Assembly: GCA_027475525.1 (NCBI GenBank)
Contig: JAMWFC010000033.1
Span: 372,001-436,000 of the forward strand
Reading direction: 5' to 3'
Source: Macrolepiota albuminosa
Taxonomy: Eukaryota; Basidiomycota; Agaricomycetes; Agaricales; Agaricaceae
Length of the DNA stretch: 64,000 nucleotides
Below the pieces are notes generated by a model that saw only the letters and a program-made list of their open reading frames with translations, had not been told where the DNA came from and ran no database searches. Position 1 is the first letter of the stretch; each line of letters opens with the position of its first letter. Made by a program: the position numbers and the translations under genes. Below are positions 20,957-34,514 of the stretch, in pieces.

Positions 20957-23569
20957 TTAGCTGGAAGTGGACCTTAGCTTCGCACGCTGCGCAAGGACAT
21001 GGCTATAGACGGCCTGTATTCGAAGTGTGCTATCGGCATTCTGAGGTGGACTCAGCACTGCTCCGCTTTGCTGCACACCAGTGGGGGATAGGCCGAAAAG
21101 CCTCTCTGCAGTGTCGAGGGAGAGCTTGTAAGAAAGGCTTTTTAAATATCCCACAAGGAGTGTTATATCAGAATCAGAAAATGGACAGGGCTGTATCGAG
21201 GATTTCTCGCGTTCCCAGTCAAGAATCATGCGCAGAACTGCAACAAAAAGGACTTGAGAACCTGGTTTGAATTCTGAAGATTTTTCTGCAAAGATTGTGT
21301 CAATCATCTCGCGAATGGTATGCGGTTCGACAGTTCTCGGTGCAAAGGTCTTGAACTTCATCACAAGGTCAAGTAGGGCAACAATCCTGGCTCCACGTCG
21401 GATATCTTCCAGTATGAATGCAATTGTGCTGAACGGGCCCAGGAGGTCAGTGAGAATGGGACGCCTATCAGGGTATGGTACGTCGTAGATAAATGCGGTA
21501 TGAAAATGCTCAGAGCGAACCTCCGCCTGATGTACTGTCGGTTTAGGTCCCAGCAAGTTCAGGAGTCGAGATAGGGGCTCAAGCTCGCGGTGAAGAGGTT
21601 CGTAATCTTCCGTGTTGGTCCAGCTTTGCTGGATCTGTAATGAAAGGGGGTGAAATACCACTGGGTTCGTAACATCCTGTGACAGATCCGGGAGTTGCGG
21701 GTATACACCAAGCCGTCTCATTAGCACTAACACCTGAGGAGCGTAAACCTCGAGTCTCCCCTCTGGCGGTTCCAGTTCGGAGATGTTATACGTTAATGAA
21801 TGCCGAACGTCAGGAAGCAGAGAGTACCAGGATAGCAAGGGGTGCTGCTTGGCCATATCTAACTCGTAGAGAATCCGGCCAATTGTCGTTACCCAGTCAA
21901 ACAAATCCTGTGACCTTGGCCCCACAATGTTGAAATATCGCTGGCATAGATTCTTAATGTCCGTCTGATGATTCTGAGGGTCCTGCCCATATTTCTCTAG
22001 TCCGTCTTCCAGCAAACGTCGTATGAAATCGACGTCTCTCAACGCCCTGTCAGCTTTCTGCGACACATCTACAACATTTACGGGGATAGAACACACACGG
22101 CCATCTGGGATCGGAAAAGCATTGTTCGAGAGAGAACAACTGGAAATGTTGAATTTTGATATGAAATGTTGGCGCCCTAACAAGGCGAGAGTACATAGAC
22201 CTTTAGTGACTGGCATATTCTCCTGATCCTTTGCGGCTATGACCATCTGAACAAAACGTGTAAGGTCTAACATAGTAGAGCCCACTGTTCCACGAGCAGG
22301 AGCATAGTGTATCTCATACTGTGAGATAGCAAATATTGCTTCGATATACGTTGAAGCTCGCCGCTGTCGAATTCTAGGGTCCATGTAGGTGGCTCGGGCA
22401 CATGTAGCCAAAAGCTGGGTTATTTGGCCTTGTAAAGAGGACGAATCTCTGTAAACGGCTGTCCATGTCTTACATCCATCTGCAGAGCTCAAGAAGCCCG
22501 GGATGCTTTCCAGGAATAACTCGAGTTCATGATCGCCTGTAATCATGGCCCTTGCCCAGATAAATGCTTGCGCATCAGGGGAAGAAACATTGTCTGAGAG
22601 CTTAGGGTTCAAAGCTAAAGAAGTACGAACCGTTGCCAGATCTTGTCCTGCACAGGATAGTAAATGAGGCTGGCTATGCCGGGAGATAACACGATAGAAC
22701 AAGCGTAGGGACGGTCGTAACAAGTTCCATAAGTTCCATAACGTGCCTGTCAACAGCGTCTGATAGGGCGCGGCTGGGCTCAAAACAGGGGCAATGGTGA
22801 CACCGCAATATGCCAACAACCAGATCAAGGTTGCCGCAGCAACGACGGCGGCGACAGGGACATTAACTTCGAACAAGAAGATGATGAGGCCAACGAAGAA
22901 AAGTAGAAGCGAAGCATGGAGCAACGTTGGAATAAATTCGACGATGGTATCCATCTTCCACTTTTGGGTACCATCGAATAGGAAGGCTCTTACTCTGGCC
23001 CGTCGGAGCGGCTCGTTGTGGCACTGTATCCGCCGCAAATAATCTCGCACCCATTTCTGCACGAGAGTAGTGCACAAAGCCGCACCAAGGCTGCACGAAA
23101 GACTCAGAAACCACAAAATATTGACTGAGACAGCTGAAACTGTGGGCGTGAAATTCGTCGATTGAATTTCCACAATCTGGGGAGTGATCGAACCAGCTGT
23201 TGTAGTGGTTGTTTGAACAGCTAGTAGACGTGAAAGTAGACGATTTGTTGTTTCTGCCGGATCGTTCTTGAGAAGTTTGGAGCTTTCCATAATGAATGAC
23301 GTGACAGTGGCAGAGAAAAGACCAGCCTGAGAGTTTCATTCACAGAGCGTTGATTAATGACCAGGAGAAAGCTCACGAAAATCAATGTACTCTCCATGTC
23401 GCCCTTCCAGGTTTCTGTCCTGCTCGAGTCGTATTGCTCCGCTTTAGACACGTAGAATGACCAGAACTTATCCGCTCGTTCATCATATCCGTTTTTGAGC
23501 TCGCTTCCTATACATTATCAACTAACTTCTCCTCAGACACCACGGGAAGATTGACAAACCTTTGTCCAT
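20957..23569 (-). CDS. DUF6535 domain membrane protein
   Basis: Belongs to the large Agaricomycete DUF6535 family of unknown function. Exons 23569-23560, 23507-23377 and 23326-20957 (introns of 52 and 50 nt, matching phase) give 836 residues. The N-terminus has the family signature FWSFYVSKAEQYD, then ETWKGDMESTLIFAGLFSAT with the first membrane segment, then TTAGSITPQIV and three more hydrophobic helices (about residues 110-134, 180-203 and 205-230: ILWFLSLSCSLGAALCTTLV, LLHASLLLFFVGLIIFLFEV, AAVVAAATLIWLLAYCGVTI). The remaining ~600 residues are cytosol- or lumen-facing and mostly helical. The tiny 10-nt first exon (MDKG split) is inferred from splice consensus. Members are often multicopy and lineage-specific. 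Confidence 0.85.
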
Positions 23570-26500
23570 CTCAAAGGACCTAAATGGCTACTGAGTCGTA
23601 TCACAACAATGCGGTAAACCTTGAGAACGCTGCTCTTGACAAACGTTCACCCACACGTGTCTATGCTTACCGAAAGTATTGCGAGCGGTATCGAGCTTAG
23701 ATTTAGATTTATTTAGAGATGGCTGGTAGATTCAGATGGAAGCTTATAATCAATGAGGCGATGAAAACGGTCGAAGAAAGCTACAGACGTCAAAGTGTGT
23801 TCCGATACAATTGACACAAATATTGCCATGACCCACAGTAAGCATAAAGTAGAAGCTAAGGCTCGAAAGCGAAGACCTGCGGTTAGCTGTCAAAGCCTGG
23901 TCGCAACATGGGGTCCTTGTTAGTTGTCACAAGTCACATACCAATTAATATCAATTAGATATGCAAGGGATAATATTTCTATTGACATCAGAGAAACATG
24001 TTGGGTTCGAGTTAAGCGATAACTGAAGTCCCACCTTCCAAAAGAATACAAGCCGTGGCATATGTGAAGACCTCCCTCTGAAGTCAACCAATCCCTGACA
24101 AACCTTCTGGTGGGTTTGTAGTTGATTTATGTGTTTCGACCTCATGTGCATCAAGGTTCTGGTGACAAGATCCCACATTACTTTTGGGAATTTCACTGGT
24201 GAAAATCTTGTTGAGGATATCGACAAATAGCTACGATTGACGTATAATTGTCATAAAGTAGGTTTTTATCTAGAAACGTTATCTCGTTATTCGTTCAAAT
24301 TTGAAAGGTTGCGTCGTGCTTGGGTTACACAAGTTTCACTCAATTATAGGAGTACTTAAACGCCCTATCTCCTGAGGTTCGAACTATCTTTTTCGTTTGA
24401 ATTTCAGGTACAGTATTATGATTGACTCACTATGTGCTATATACTAAATAGAATCTTTTGGCTCAAACTTGCACTTACTGATATCTTCATATTTCTTTCT
24501 GTTGACATAACTCACTTTAATCTCCATTTATCAAGGTCCCAACAAAATATGATGAGTTTTGAGTTCCGAGACAATGGATTGAGAAATGTAGAGAATTATG
24601 TGACTGAAGAGACTATACATGAGTTTATATAGTGGAATACTTAGCAAAAAGTGAGGGAGTAGTAATAAAAGAAAAGGTTTTAGAATCACAAATATAAAGC
24701 TCGAGAAAGCAAAAGTCAAAGGTGCGAGAATGACCAGATATATGTGGTGGTAAGAGAAGCAAAAGTAGAATGGAAATCAATTGTGGATAATAGAAATGGA
24801 ATAACGGGTTGGTGGATCCAGATGTACTTGATGTCGTGAGAGATTATGATATCAAGTCAGGAGTGAACAGCTGGTTTCCTCCATCTTACATTCCGACAAG
24901 TAGAGTGATCGCCAGGTGGAAAACACTAGTGCTGACAGTCAAACGTATCTGTAGTTCAAATTCAAAAGGCCTAGAACATGGCGTATTTGACTCAGGACAT
25001 TGATCCTACCGGATCCTTTGGAAGAGTTTGGTCTTAACTCTAATAGTTGTGTAAGTACTCTAATCGAAGAGGTATGTCACGCTATGGTGACAAAAGTGTT
25101 CATGTATTTGTAACGGGGTGCCAAATCCCCCAGCCACCTCTTAAAGTGGATGATCCAGGATAACGCTTCTCCTGCCCTGGAAGGCAACTGTATGTATAGT
25201 TCGAGTTTGACAGCTGGCTTCTCCTCAACGTTTCAATTTCAATGGTCATAGCCGACGACCTTCAACTTCGGTTGGAATCCTTTGATCATTCGGAGATATC
25301 TTCACATTGTTCACTGGATCGTAGTCTTACTTTCTGACGAGTATTGTGCTTGTTATTTCATAATATTCCCCTACTTTTGGAGAAAGCGGTTTATGCTTCT
25401 ACCGAATGAGCGAGTCTATGCGCAGTACGTTGGACGTTTTGGAGGCCGATCTTTGACAGTGAGTACGCTATACGGTCTGATTTCTAGTATTTGCAACCGA
25501 TGCGGTGTATTTCAACGTGGTTGAACTCGACAAAGCACCGCAAGTAGTTGCATGCAAGTGTAATAAAAGTGTAATAAGAAGGCAAGATGAAAGGGGTAAC
25601 CCGGGGGAAGGGATGCCACGTGTGCAGCCACTCAGGGATTTCATCTACCTCCTCATCACCTTGTCATCTACCAATGCTCTTCGTGGCACAGAATCGCTAG
25701 TGATATACCCCAGTGCATCGCGGTCCACCATTTCACCTGTACGGATAAGGCCTAGATAGCCAGTGATTTATGACTCCGAGGGTGAGACTCACCTGGACTT
25801 ACTCGGAGTCAGAGCTACTTCGACGCGCTAGGTTGCTGAGATATGATGAGAGCTGGGTAGGCATGATGTGTTCCCAATTATGTCTGAATGCAGAGATGAA
25901 GCTGACAATTGAAGATGTTCGGCTGTACTACTAAAAGGAGTGAGGCTTCCGGTGGGTAAATTCTGGGCCTGAGGCACGGCCTATGCATGTAATGGCACGG
26001 TTCGACTCATGATAGTATGAATGTGTTATGTACATGAACAGGGTAAAAGTTTGCATGACAGAAAGAAAGAAAGAGCAAATTTGCTTCTTCAAGAGGCCTT
26101 AAGTTAAACCAAACGGTCATGTATTTACTATATCATCGTAATCCGTTTTATCGTAGAACAATGCATGTGTATGGGCACAGAAAAGATGATTCCATGCTTA
26201 ATCCTCATTTGAGCGGAACTTTTGACAAGGATGCAACCCGTCATTCTTAAGAAGCCCTACATATATCTTACATCAGTCCTGTATTTGGGGGTTCGAGGGA
26301 GTGTGCGCAGTCACCTGATAGATTATGGACCAGGAAAAATTGACCTGGACAAAACTCCAATCTATATGTGGACTAAGACTTGCGCGATGTCTCCAAGAAA
26401 GTACTCATACCCAATCTAATTTGTACTTACGATCGTAAGATTTTCTATGGCTCAAGAACGATCCTCCGACACAATCTAAAATGATCGATAGATACGGTCT

Positions 26501-27021
26501 GTTCGTAGATGGAAGTTTAGTTATCATCACCCACTTTCGAAAATTGATTAGGAGAATGGATTCCCATCGGCTCAATAGTCTCAACATCGAAAATGATGTG
26601 TCATTGTCTATGGTCGGCGAACGTCAATGGCTCTAAATAGGAGTCGTATTTTGTACATATTGCCGGCAAAGACGGCATGAGCAGCACTTTACATGGTGAC
26701 ACATCAGCTTATTATGTGCAACGCCACATTGTGGATTGTCGATGGCGCGCGCCCATCCTAGGGTCATATAATCATCGTTCAATAGTCAGAATAGCTACTA
26801 TATACCGCCTGCTACCAGTTTTCTCTCTGTGAAGGACTTTCAATCTGAGTCGCAACTGGCACAGGTACCATCGGAAACAGCCGCTCAATGGCAGTAACGT
26901 CCCTTGATCGGTTGGATCTCTTGCTTGAAGCTCTGAATAGTTCTTGTTCGGGAGGCTCTCTAAATCTATGACTGATATATATATATATATACCAACATGA
27001 CATGGTTCCAGTACAATCCCC
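23570..27021. other. 3.4-kb gene-free interval
   Basis: No frame above 92 codons and none with a domain. Composition is slightly AT-rich. A (TA)n run at about 26979-26992 lies ~30-45 nt upstream of the Ppo start codon. I see no tRNA-like cloverleaf, transposase fragment or long inverted repeat here. Confidence 0.5.
26975..26992 (+). promoter_or_regulatory. TATA-rich core promoter of the Ppo gene
   Basis: An alternating TATATATATATATAT run lies about 30-45 nt before the ATG at 27022. Position fits a TATA element with a very short leader, if that ATG is the true start. Confidence 0.4.
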
Positions 27022-30000
27022 ATGGTTCATTTCAGTGCTGCAGAAGCTCTTTCAATAGGTGCCGATGCTATCTACCTCAAGAATCGTCCACTTCCCGATG
27101 CTCCCACTGGTTATTATGACTGGGAGATTACAACTGACCCATCTGACGACCGCGAAGGTCACTCCCGTATAACAAATCTCATTGATAGAGTAAGCATGAG
27201 TCCAAGGGTCTTTCAACTGGGAGCTTATCACATATTAAGCTTGAATCATTAAAGGCGAAAGGTCTATTCAAGCCAAACTTATCTCAAGTCGTATGTCCAT
27301 GGTTTGGTTGGTCTCCATCTCATACTAGACATTGCGTAGGATGCTTTCTTTGACTCTGTGATCCACCCTATGGCAATTGATGATCGCAAGGGAGCAGTAA
27401 GTATTTTTGGTGGCGAAATTGGAGCGAAAGCTAACGCATGTGTAGTTCACCGCCGGCCTCGGTATTCTTGCTCGCCTCGATCCTAATGGTGATCTTGCGA
27501 AGAACATGAACAACGGACTGATTGACATGCTTTACAATACCGTCCATCATCCACCTGCTTCCTATGTCGGTCCTCGGGACTCTTTTAGACACGCTGACGG
27601 AGGAGGAAACAACCTTCTTAATCCAGATTTCGGCCGCGCTGGAATGCCATACGCAAGAAGTGTTCAAGGAAAGGCCGGTCTCCCCAGGATATCTCTGCCT
27701 GATGCTGGGCTCGTGTTTGATACTATCCTTAAGCGGCAAAGGGTAAGTTTATGTCGTGCTCTGATACTTACTGTTTCCTCATGCCTTCAGATCCAAGATC
27801 ACCCTGGTGGAATGTCCAGCATGGTCTTTGCATTTGCATCGATCGTCACACACTCACTGTTCCGTACTGACCGAAAGAACATGTCCATCAACAATGCGAG
27901 TTCCTACCTCGACTTGAGCCCCTTGTATGGAGACAGTGAGTTACATTGTATATCTACAACAACCCAATTGAATTTCCCTCTGCGTTAGATCAAGAATCCC
28001 AAGACCAAGTTCGTGACAAGGCTTCAGGCCGCGGTCTTCTCTTCCCGGATACTTTCTCCGAAGAGCGCCTTCTATTCCTACAGCCGGCCTCCAACGTGCT
28101 TCTCGTCCTATTCAGTCGCAACCATAACGCCAGTCTTCTTGCTGCTCTTTGTTGATTCATTGCTCTCATACTTTTCCATCAGTACATTGCTAAAAAAATT
28201 CTTAGAATAAATGAGTGTAGACGCTGGTCGGATCCTCCTCCCACCGACCTCGAGAAATTGGCCCTTCAAGATGAAGAAATTTTCCAGACCGCGAGGCTCA
28301 TCAAGTGCGTTAGCCTTCCTTCTTTCCTTCAGCCTCACCAGATCCTCGTAGTTGCGGACATTTCATGAGTACGATCATGGGTGATTATGTCACAGGCTTT
28401 TTGGGAATGTCTGAAGGTTGGAATTGGAACATGAATCCGTTCGATGTATGTGTCACAAACGCCTCGACTTCCTGAGTGCACTGACACTCCCTTGCTAGAT
28501 TATCAAAACAAAAGATCTCAAGATCGATCGCGGCCTTGGTAACCATGTCAGCGTTGAGTTTAACGTTATCTATCGTGTAAGTCGACTTCAGAATTTCGAC
28601 AAGCTATTCCACTCAATCTCCATAGTGGCATGCAACAGTCTCTGAGAAGGATGAGAAATGGACAGAGGACGTCCTCAAAAAGGTTTTCGGTGACAAGCCG
28701 TTCGAAGAGGTAGGCTCAGTGTTTATCTGTCCATGTTCAGTTCCAACGACTTTCATTAGCTTACATTAAAGGATATCGGAAAGCTGTCTGAGGTTTTGGA
28801 CACCACCTTGAAGCCATCTGAACGAACATTCGCAGGGTATGTAGCTCTATAGTGCAATCCTGAATTCTCGTCGATGTATTTCATGATTCACAGATTGAAA
28901 CGTGGCCCAGACGGAACTTTCTCCGACGACGACCTGGCCGAAATCTTGTACTCTGCGACAGAGAACCCTGCTGGCGCTTTTCGAGGTCGTGGCACGCCAA
29001 CCTCCCTCCGCCTTGTGGAAATATTGGGTATCGAGCAGGCTCGTGCTTGGGGTGTCTGCACTATGAATGAGTTCAGAAAGTTCTTGGGTCTTCGCGGTGG
29101 GTATCAATCATGCCATCCATGTGTTCGAATATCGATTTCGTTCAATGTAGAGTTCAAGACCTTTGAGGAATGGAATCCTGACCCTGAAATCGCTGTAAGT
29201 TCTTTCTACTTTTTGTTACTGACCTTCTGATAAGTCAACAGAGTGCTGCCCGTCGCCTGTATGGTCATGTCGATAACCTGGAGCTATATGCGAGTTGAAC
29301 GTTCATTTGTTTTAGGCCTTGACGTAACGTCGATTCTGTAGACTGGTCTGCAAGCTGAGTCGACCATGCCCTTGACGGATACCTTCCGCTTTGCTTGCGG
29401 CTACACTGTGGGACATACTCCAACCTCACTACAATAATTCTGAACTTTCTTCAGATTACCCGTGCTATTCTTGGCGACGCCATTGCCCTCGTACGAGGCG
29501 ATCGGTTCTATACTAGTGACTTCACTCGTGACAAATTCCATGCCATTATGCATCCGCGACTTTCTGATTCGCCACCATAGCTGCTAATCTGACGACCTGG
29601 GGGTTCTACGACTGTCAGCGAGACATGAATAATGGTGGGCTGGGTGGTCAAAGTAAGTGTAACAAGCAAATCCTCTTTCAAGGAAGCTTGACGTCTTCCA
29701 GTTCCAAAGTTGCTCCTTCGTCATCTCCCCCGCCACTTCCCTTGGGTATGTACATCAACCTTCTGATGTGAACTGTTTAATGAAAATATGAAGAACTCGG
29801 TGTATTCGTTGTATCCATTTTTCACTCCACAAAAAATGGAGGATAGCCTTACTCGACAGAAGATAGACAAGAAATATACCTTCGAGCGTCCCAAAGCATT
29901 ACCTGTCCCCAAAGAAATCAAGACTTTTACTGGAATCAAAGCGGTCTTCAACGACTCATCTCGCTTCAAAGTTATCTATGAAATACCTGGTTATGGCTCT

Positions 30001-31692
30001 CCTCTGGTGTTTGACGAAGCTAAGGGGTAGGTGACTCGACATCACACCTTGTTTTACTTGTCTCAAAATTGTTTATCAGACGTGATTCTGACAAAGTAAT
30101 CATTCATGCATTATTCCCTGATGAAGCATCTCTGGTCCAATACGCTTCTACGTTCGCCGCCTCCGTTGTAGCCAAAATCAAGGAGAAGTCATGGAAGTAT
30201 GTTTTTACTGAATTCTGGTGTGTACTCTGGACTGGAATGAGTTGATTACAGGTATCCTAATGTCTCGGGAAATTACGTCGATATCGTCAAAGACGTGATC
30301 AACGCGGTAGCTGCTCATGTCGCCGCAGATAAAGTGGTCAGTCCGATTCGGCCTCATCACAATATCACTTGCGGGGTGCTATTGATTGTACTCCGTCTTC
30401 TAGACTGGCATACCCCTGAAGACTACGCAGAGTCCTTCTGGCATTTTTACTGAAAATGAGTTTTTCGACATGCTCGCGGTGCTTGTGAGTTTTTCATTCT
30501 GAAAGTGTACCTCCTGTATTTGCTGAACATTCCTTCACAGTATACGTATGTCATCTTGCTCATTTCGATGCAGATCGCTACAAAGGTTCTTGCAGTGTGA
30601 CTTTCCTTGTATTCGATCAACCAGAGAACCATTTTAGTATCCAAGAGGCTGCGACTCAAGCCGAAAAGATAATCGAGGCTCTGACAGCTAGATCATTGAT
30701 TGAAATTTCGCCTTCAGCTTCACCCGTAAGTGCCAAATCACCTCTCGTGTTGTCGTTGTCGTCGTAGTCCGTGTCTGATTGCGAGCAGAATTTCCTTGGT
30801 GGGGTCATTGCGCGTGTTTCGTCCTGCTTCCGACGTCCAAATAAGAAGCCGTCGTATCCCTTCCTCAGTGCTCTAACAGCGACTGGTCGCCCCATTGATG
30901 AGCTGATCGGTGGCATCATCAGCATCGCAATAGCTACTGTTGACTTTGCCCACGCCGCTGTTAACGTCATCGATTTTTATCTTGACGATGCCCGTACAAA
31001 GGAGCGAAATGCCATTGTTGATTTAGTGGCAAACACGGACCCTCAAAGCCAGTTCCTATTGTCCGGATATGTTCGTGAAGCGATGCGTGAGATTGGTTTT
31101 AATGTGCATGCGTCAAAAAAACCTACTCTTAGATTGATTTCCAGGTCTCCAGCCCCAATACTCAGGTCTCTGGAGAGGAGTTGTCAAAGATGCTATAATT
31201 GATCAAGGTCCTGGATATCCTCCCATGGAAGTCAAAGCAGGGGATCGAATTTGGGCCAGCTTTAGAAATGCATACCTTAATGTCTGTATTATCTTCCTAG
31301 TCCCAGTCGATGTCTGATGCCGTCCGTACATTATAGCCTGTTGAATTCCCTGAACCCACCAAAGTCAATCCAACACGCAAGGCAGCATCATATTACCTTG
31401 ACGGCACTGTTTTCCGTCACTTCCCCGGCGAAGCCTCCGTGCACAAGACCATTGTTGAGATTGTCAAAGTGGTTTTCAGCCTCAAGAATGTGCGCCGAGC
31501 CCCGGGAGATGCAGGACATCTTCATCGCCTCTCGGAAGTCCTTCACGAGACGGAAGTTGACTCCTTCGTGCAGCGTAATGGAACTGTCAGTCCTTGGCCT
31601 GGATCTATGTATATTGTGGTATGTACCAGTGGTTATCTTTCATTCGAATGCATGAATAACTGACTTTTCTATTTGTACAGTATGATGATTGA
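27022..31692 (+). CDS. Ppo-type fatty-acid dioxygenase / P450-like fusion
   Basis: Psi-producing oxygenase (linoleate dioxygenase) with an N-terminal heme-peroxidase-type domain and a C-terminal P450-like domain, about 1,050 residues over many short introns. Dioxygenase motifs: HPGGMSSMVFAFASIVTHSL with FRTD (distal His region), SSYLDLSPLYGD, LLFPDTFSEERLLFLQPASN, and the catalytic Tyr plus proximal His in YRWHATVSEKDEKW (split by the intron starting 28579). The P450-like half retains ExxR (YVREAMR) and VVFSLKNVRRAPGDAGHLHR. However, the heme-binding loop reads DGTVFRHFPGEAS (31400-31438), with Phe where the family has the thiolate Cys. The last intron (31619-31680) gives a C-terminus ending MYIVYDD. 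It likely makes a hydroperoxy fatty acid without further isomerisation. Aspergillus PpoC is a known case with a replaced P450 cysteine. The start is the ATG at 27022; an upstream exon is possible. Confidence 0.88.
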
Positions 31693-32899
31693 TTTTTATA
31701 CCTCTGACATATTTTTGTGAATGATTTATAATATCAGTAGTACGAACTTTTGATTGAAGGATTGAATTTTCCCACTGCTGATCCCACACGGATCATTTAG
31801 TTTGTTACGTTAATAGATATGTGGTTTCTGTAATCTATCAAAGTTTCCTTTTTGCCCGATTCTCTACCACATTTTTCAAGACCTGTTATATTTTTTTGTT
31901 TTGTTATAGATATCCATTTGGCTCTCCAATGCGTGCAAGAGCAGTTGCTATAGCTCGTGCACACTGTATTGGGCCAGAGCCTGGAGGTCTTCCTGGTCCA
32001 CACTTGTCAACATGATCCTGTTCACTATTGTCATCGAGTCATTCTTTTAAGAGCCAAGGGGTCGTCCACGCATTCGTTTTGCAGGTAGTGAGCTTGTGAT
32101 CCCAGGCTCTTTTTCTACAGGAGGTTGAAAGTTAACAAACTCAAAAACAAACTCTGACATAGAGCAGGAGACAACGATTCAGATCTACAAAACTAGCTTA
32201 GAAGGTAAAAAATTGAAAGATACACAGCCTGTAGGTGTGTATAGTGAGAAGCTAGGACACGGCAGTGGCTGGATTGAGGACAGCTGAGTGGAGTTTAAAC
32301 TCTTCATTCCAAATAAGGAGAGTGCAAATTATTTACCAAATCGCGATCGCTATTCGCCACTGACACCAGTCTCGAGCCCTAAGCAAGACCGTTTTGCTCC
32401 GTGCATGCGTGCCTGACAGGAAAAACCAGTTTAGGAACATGCAGTACTTTTGCTCATACATCAACAAAGGAGGTTGAGGCAGGGCGAAGCTGATGAAAGC
32501 ACTCACCCCGGACGCAGCGTCCGCCCACAGACACGGCACACTTACAAGGAAGGCAAACGCGCGGAATCACATACCACGGGAGGTCAACAACACTTCGCCT
32601 ACAAAGAGCACAAGTGGAATACCGAAAGTAACCCCTACAACTACAGACACACATACAACCCCCTCCCCCCCAACCCACTGAGCTACTACGACGTGACCTG
32701 CACCCTACGCTTGCCACAAAACTTCACGAGGAAATCAATGAAACACAACACACTATATACAAATACAAAACACGAAGCTTACATTATCATAACCTGGTGT
32801 GAGAGGACATCCACACCCTTCTTAGCTCTTTACAGTAGCTTGCCGGCGGTAAAAACACAGTAATTCATTCATCATTTTAGCCCCTCGTTTGGCCCCGGA
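31693..32899. other. intergenic before the TUP1-like gene
   Basis: 1.2 kb lacking a supportable gene. I searched here for the missing N-terminal tetramerisation exon of TUP1 and found no coiled-coil-like frame. A Cys-rich minus-strand frame (32454-32717) is noted under rejected items. Confidence 0.45.
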
Positions 32900-34514
32900 A
32901 TGACGCCTAAACTTCCACCACCCCCTTCATCTAGTTCGCCGGTCCCCAGCGGGCTGATGCAGTCGTCTTATCTGGACGCGAGCTCCAGTAATCCGGCAGA
33001 GCAGCAAGTTCACTCTACTGACCTTGTTCCCGTTCAGCCCGACCCAACAGGTATACCCGATGACTTTGACATCCATAATATCTCCCCCGAGTTCAAGAAA
33101 GAGGGTAGTGACTGGTTCGCGATATTTAATCCCGGGGTTAAGCGCGCGCTTGACGTGAGCCTTGTTCACAACTTTATGCATGAGAGGTATGTCAATCATC
33201 TATTATAAATTGGCTGCTATAATCACACAGCACACCCTTCTCGCCTTCTTTTTGCATTGTGCATTGTGCTGTAACTAATTCTGCTTTATCAGTATTGTAT
33301 GCTGTGTTCGATTATCACACGATGGCAAATACCTGGCCACGGGATGCAATCGTACGGCCCAGATATATGATACAAAAACGGGAGTAAAGACCTGGTAAGC
33401 GAATTGAATACGGCCATCTTCCTGGAAAGGGACGGGTCTCATCACTTTCGTTGGTATAGTGTACTCGTGGAGAAACATGCTGGGAAGTCAGGCGACTTGT
33501 ACATTCGTAGTGTTTGCTTTAGCCCGGACGGAAGATACCTTGCTACTGGTGCCGATGATAAACTGATCAGGGTATGTACTTCTCTGTGTTTGGGAAATGA
33601 TAGTTGATGATTTTTTTTCTTTTTTCCGAAGATTTGGGACATTCAAAAGAAGCGTATTCGTATCATCTATGATGGACATCAACAGGAAGTCTATTCGCTT
33701 GACTTCTCTTCAGATGGACGCTTCATTGTGTCGGGATCTGGCGATAACACAGCACGGATATGGGACATGGAGAATGGGTCCTCGAAGGTGTTTATCATCA
33801 ACGACCCGGATTCGCTCAACAGTGTCGCGGGTGTAGCGTCCGTTGCTATCTCTCCGAATGGGCAATTCGTCGCTACAGGTTCCCTCGATACGGTCGTGCG
33901 TATATGGGACGTGGAAACCGCACAACCTGTGGAATGCCTCCGTGGGCATAAGGACTATGTGTACAGTGTCAGATTCACACCCGATGGGAGAGGATTGATC
34001 AGCGGCAGTTTGGACAAGACGCTGAAATATTGGGATGTGAGTGGGCTCATGCCTGGGGTAAAGGGAAGGAAAGAAGGCGCAGATGAAGGAACGGTTAGTG
34101 GACCAGGAGTCGAGGTGAGGAAAGATGGAGAGAATGCGGGCCCATGTACCATGAATTTTCTGGGACATAAGGATTATGTATTGACCGTTGCAGTATCGCA
34201 TGATGGCCAGTGGGTGGTGTCGGGTTCGAAGGACCGGGGGGTGGGGTTCTGGGATGCGAGATCGGGGATGGTACAGTGTATGCTTCAGGGGCACAAAAAT
34301 TCTGGTAGGTGGTTTTGAGGAGGTCATGGAAGACTTTGGGCTGATTTTCGGTTTTTTTCCGTGTCTAGTGATCTCTGTTGATTTGAGTCCCACAGGAAAT
34401 ATTCTTGCTACTGGTAGTGGAGATTGGCAGGCGCGTATATGTAAGCTGCCTTTGCGTCAGTTTTATAACGAATTTTTGCTCATGCCTCCAATAGGGAGAT
34501 ACAACACTGTCTAA
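32900..34514 (+). CDS. TUP1-like WD40 repressor, N-terminally short
   Basis: WD40 protein closest to the Tup1 general co-repressor. Exons join at introns starting 33189, 33394, 33571, 34305 and 34440 with matching phases. Residues 1-60 are Pro/Ser-rich; then comes the family-specific link LKKEG-like [20 protein letters not shown] and LVHNFMHES. Seven blades follow, with [95 protein letters not shown] and [16 protein letters not shown] at the end. About 470 residues against 600-700 for typical Tup1. The N-terminal helical domain that forms the tetramer and binds Ssn6/Cyc8 is not found in this frame or the 1.2 kb upstream. The blade-4/5 linker carries a Gly/Glu-rich insert. It could be a truncated paralog that still binds repressors through the propeller. 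Confidence 0.85.

Noticed and set aside
31905..32015. Frame reading PFGSPMRARAVAIARAH
   Set aside because: Looked like a conserved exon at first, but it is short, has no partner exons and matches nothing I know.
32454..32717. Cys-rich minus-strand frame with CALC...CLPC spacing
   Set aside because: Short, no start context or flanking exons, and no complete zinc-finger pattern.
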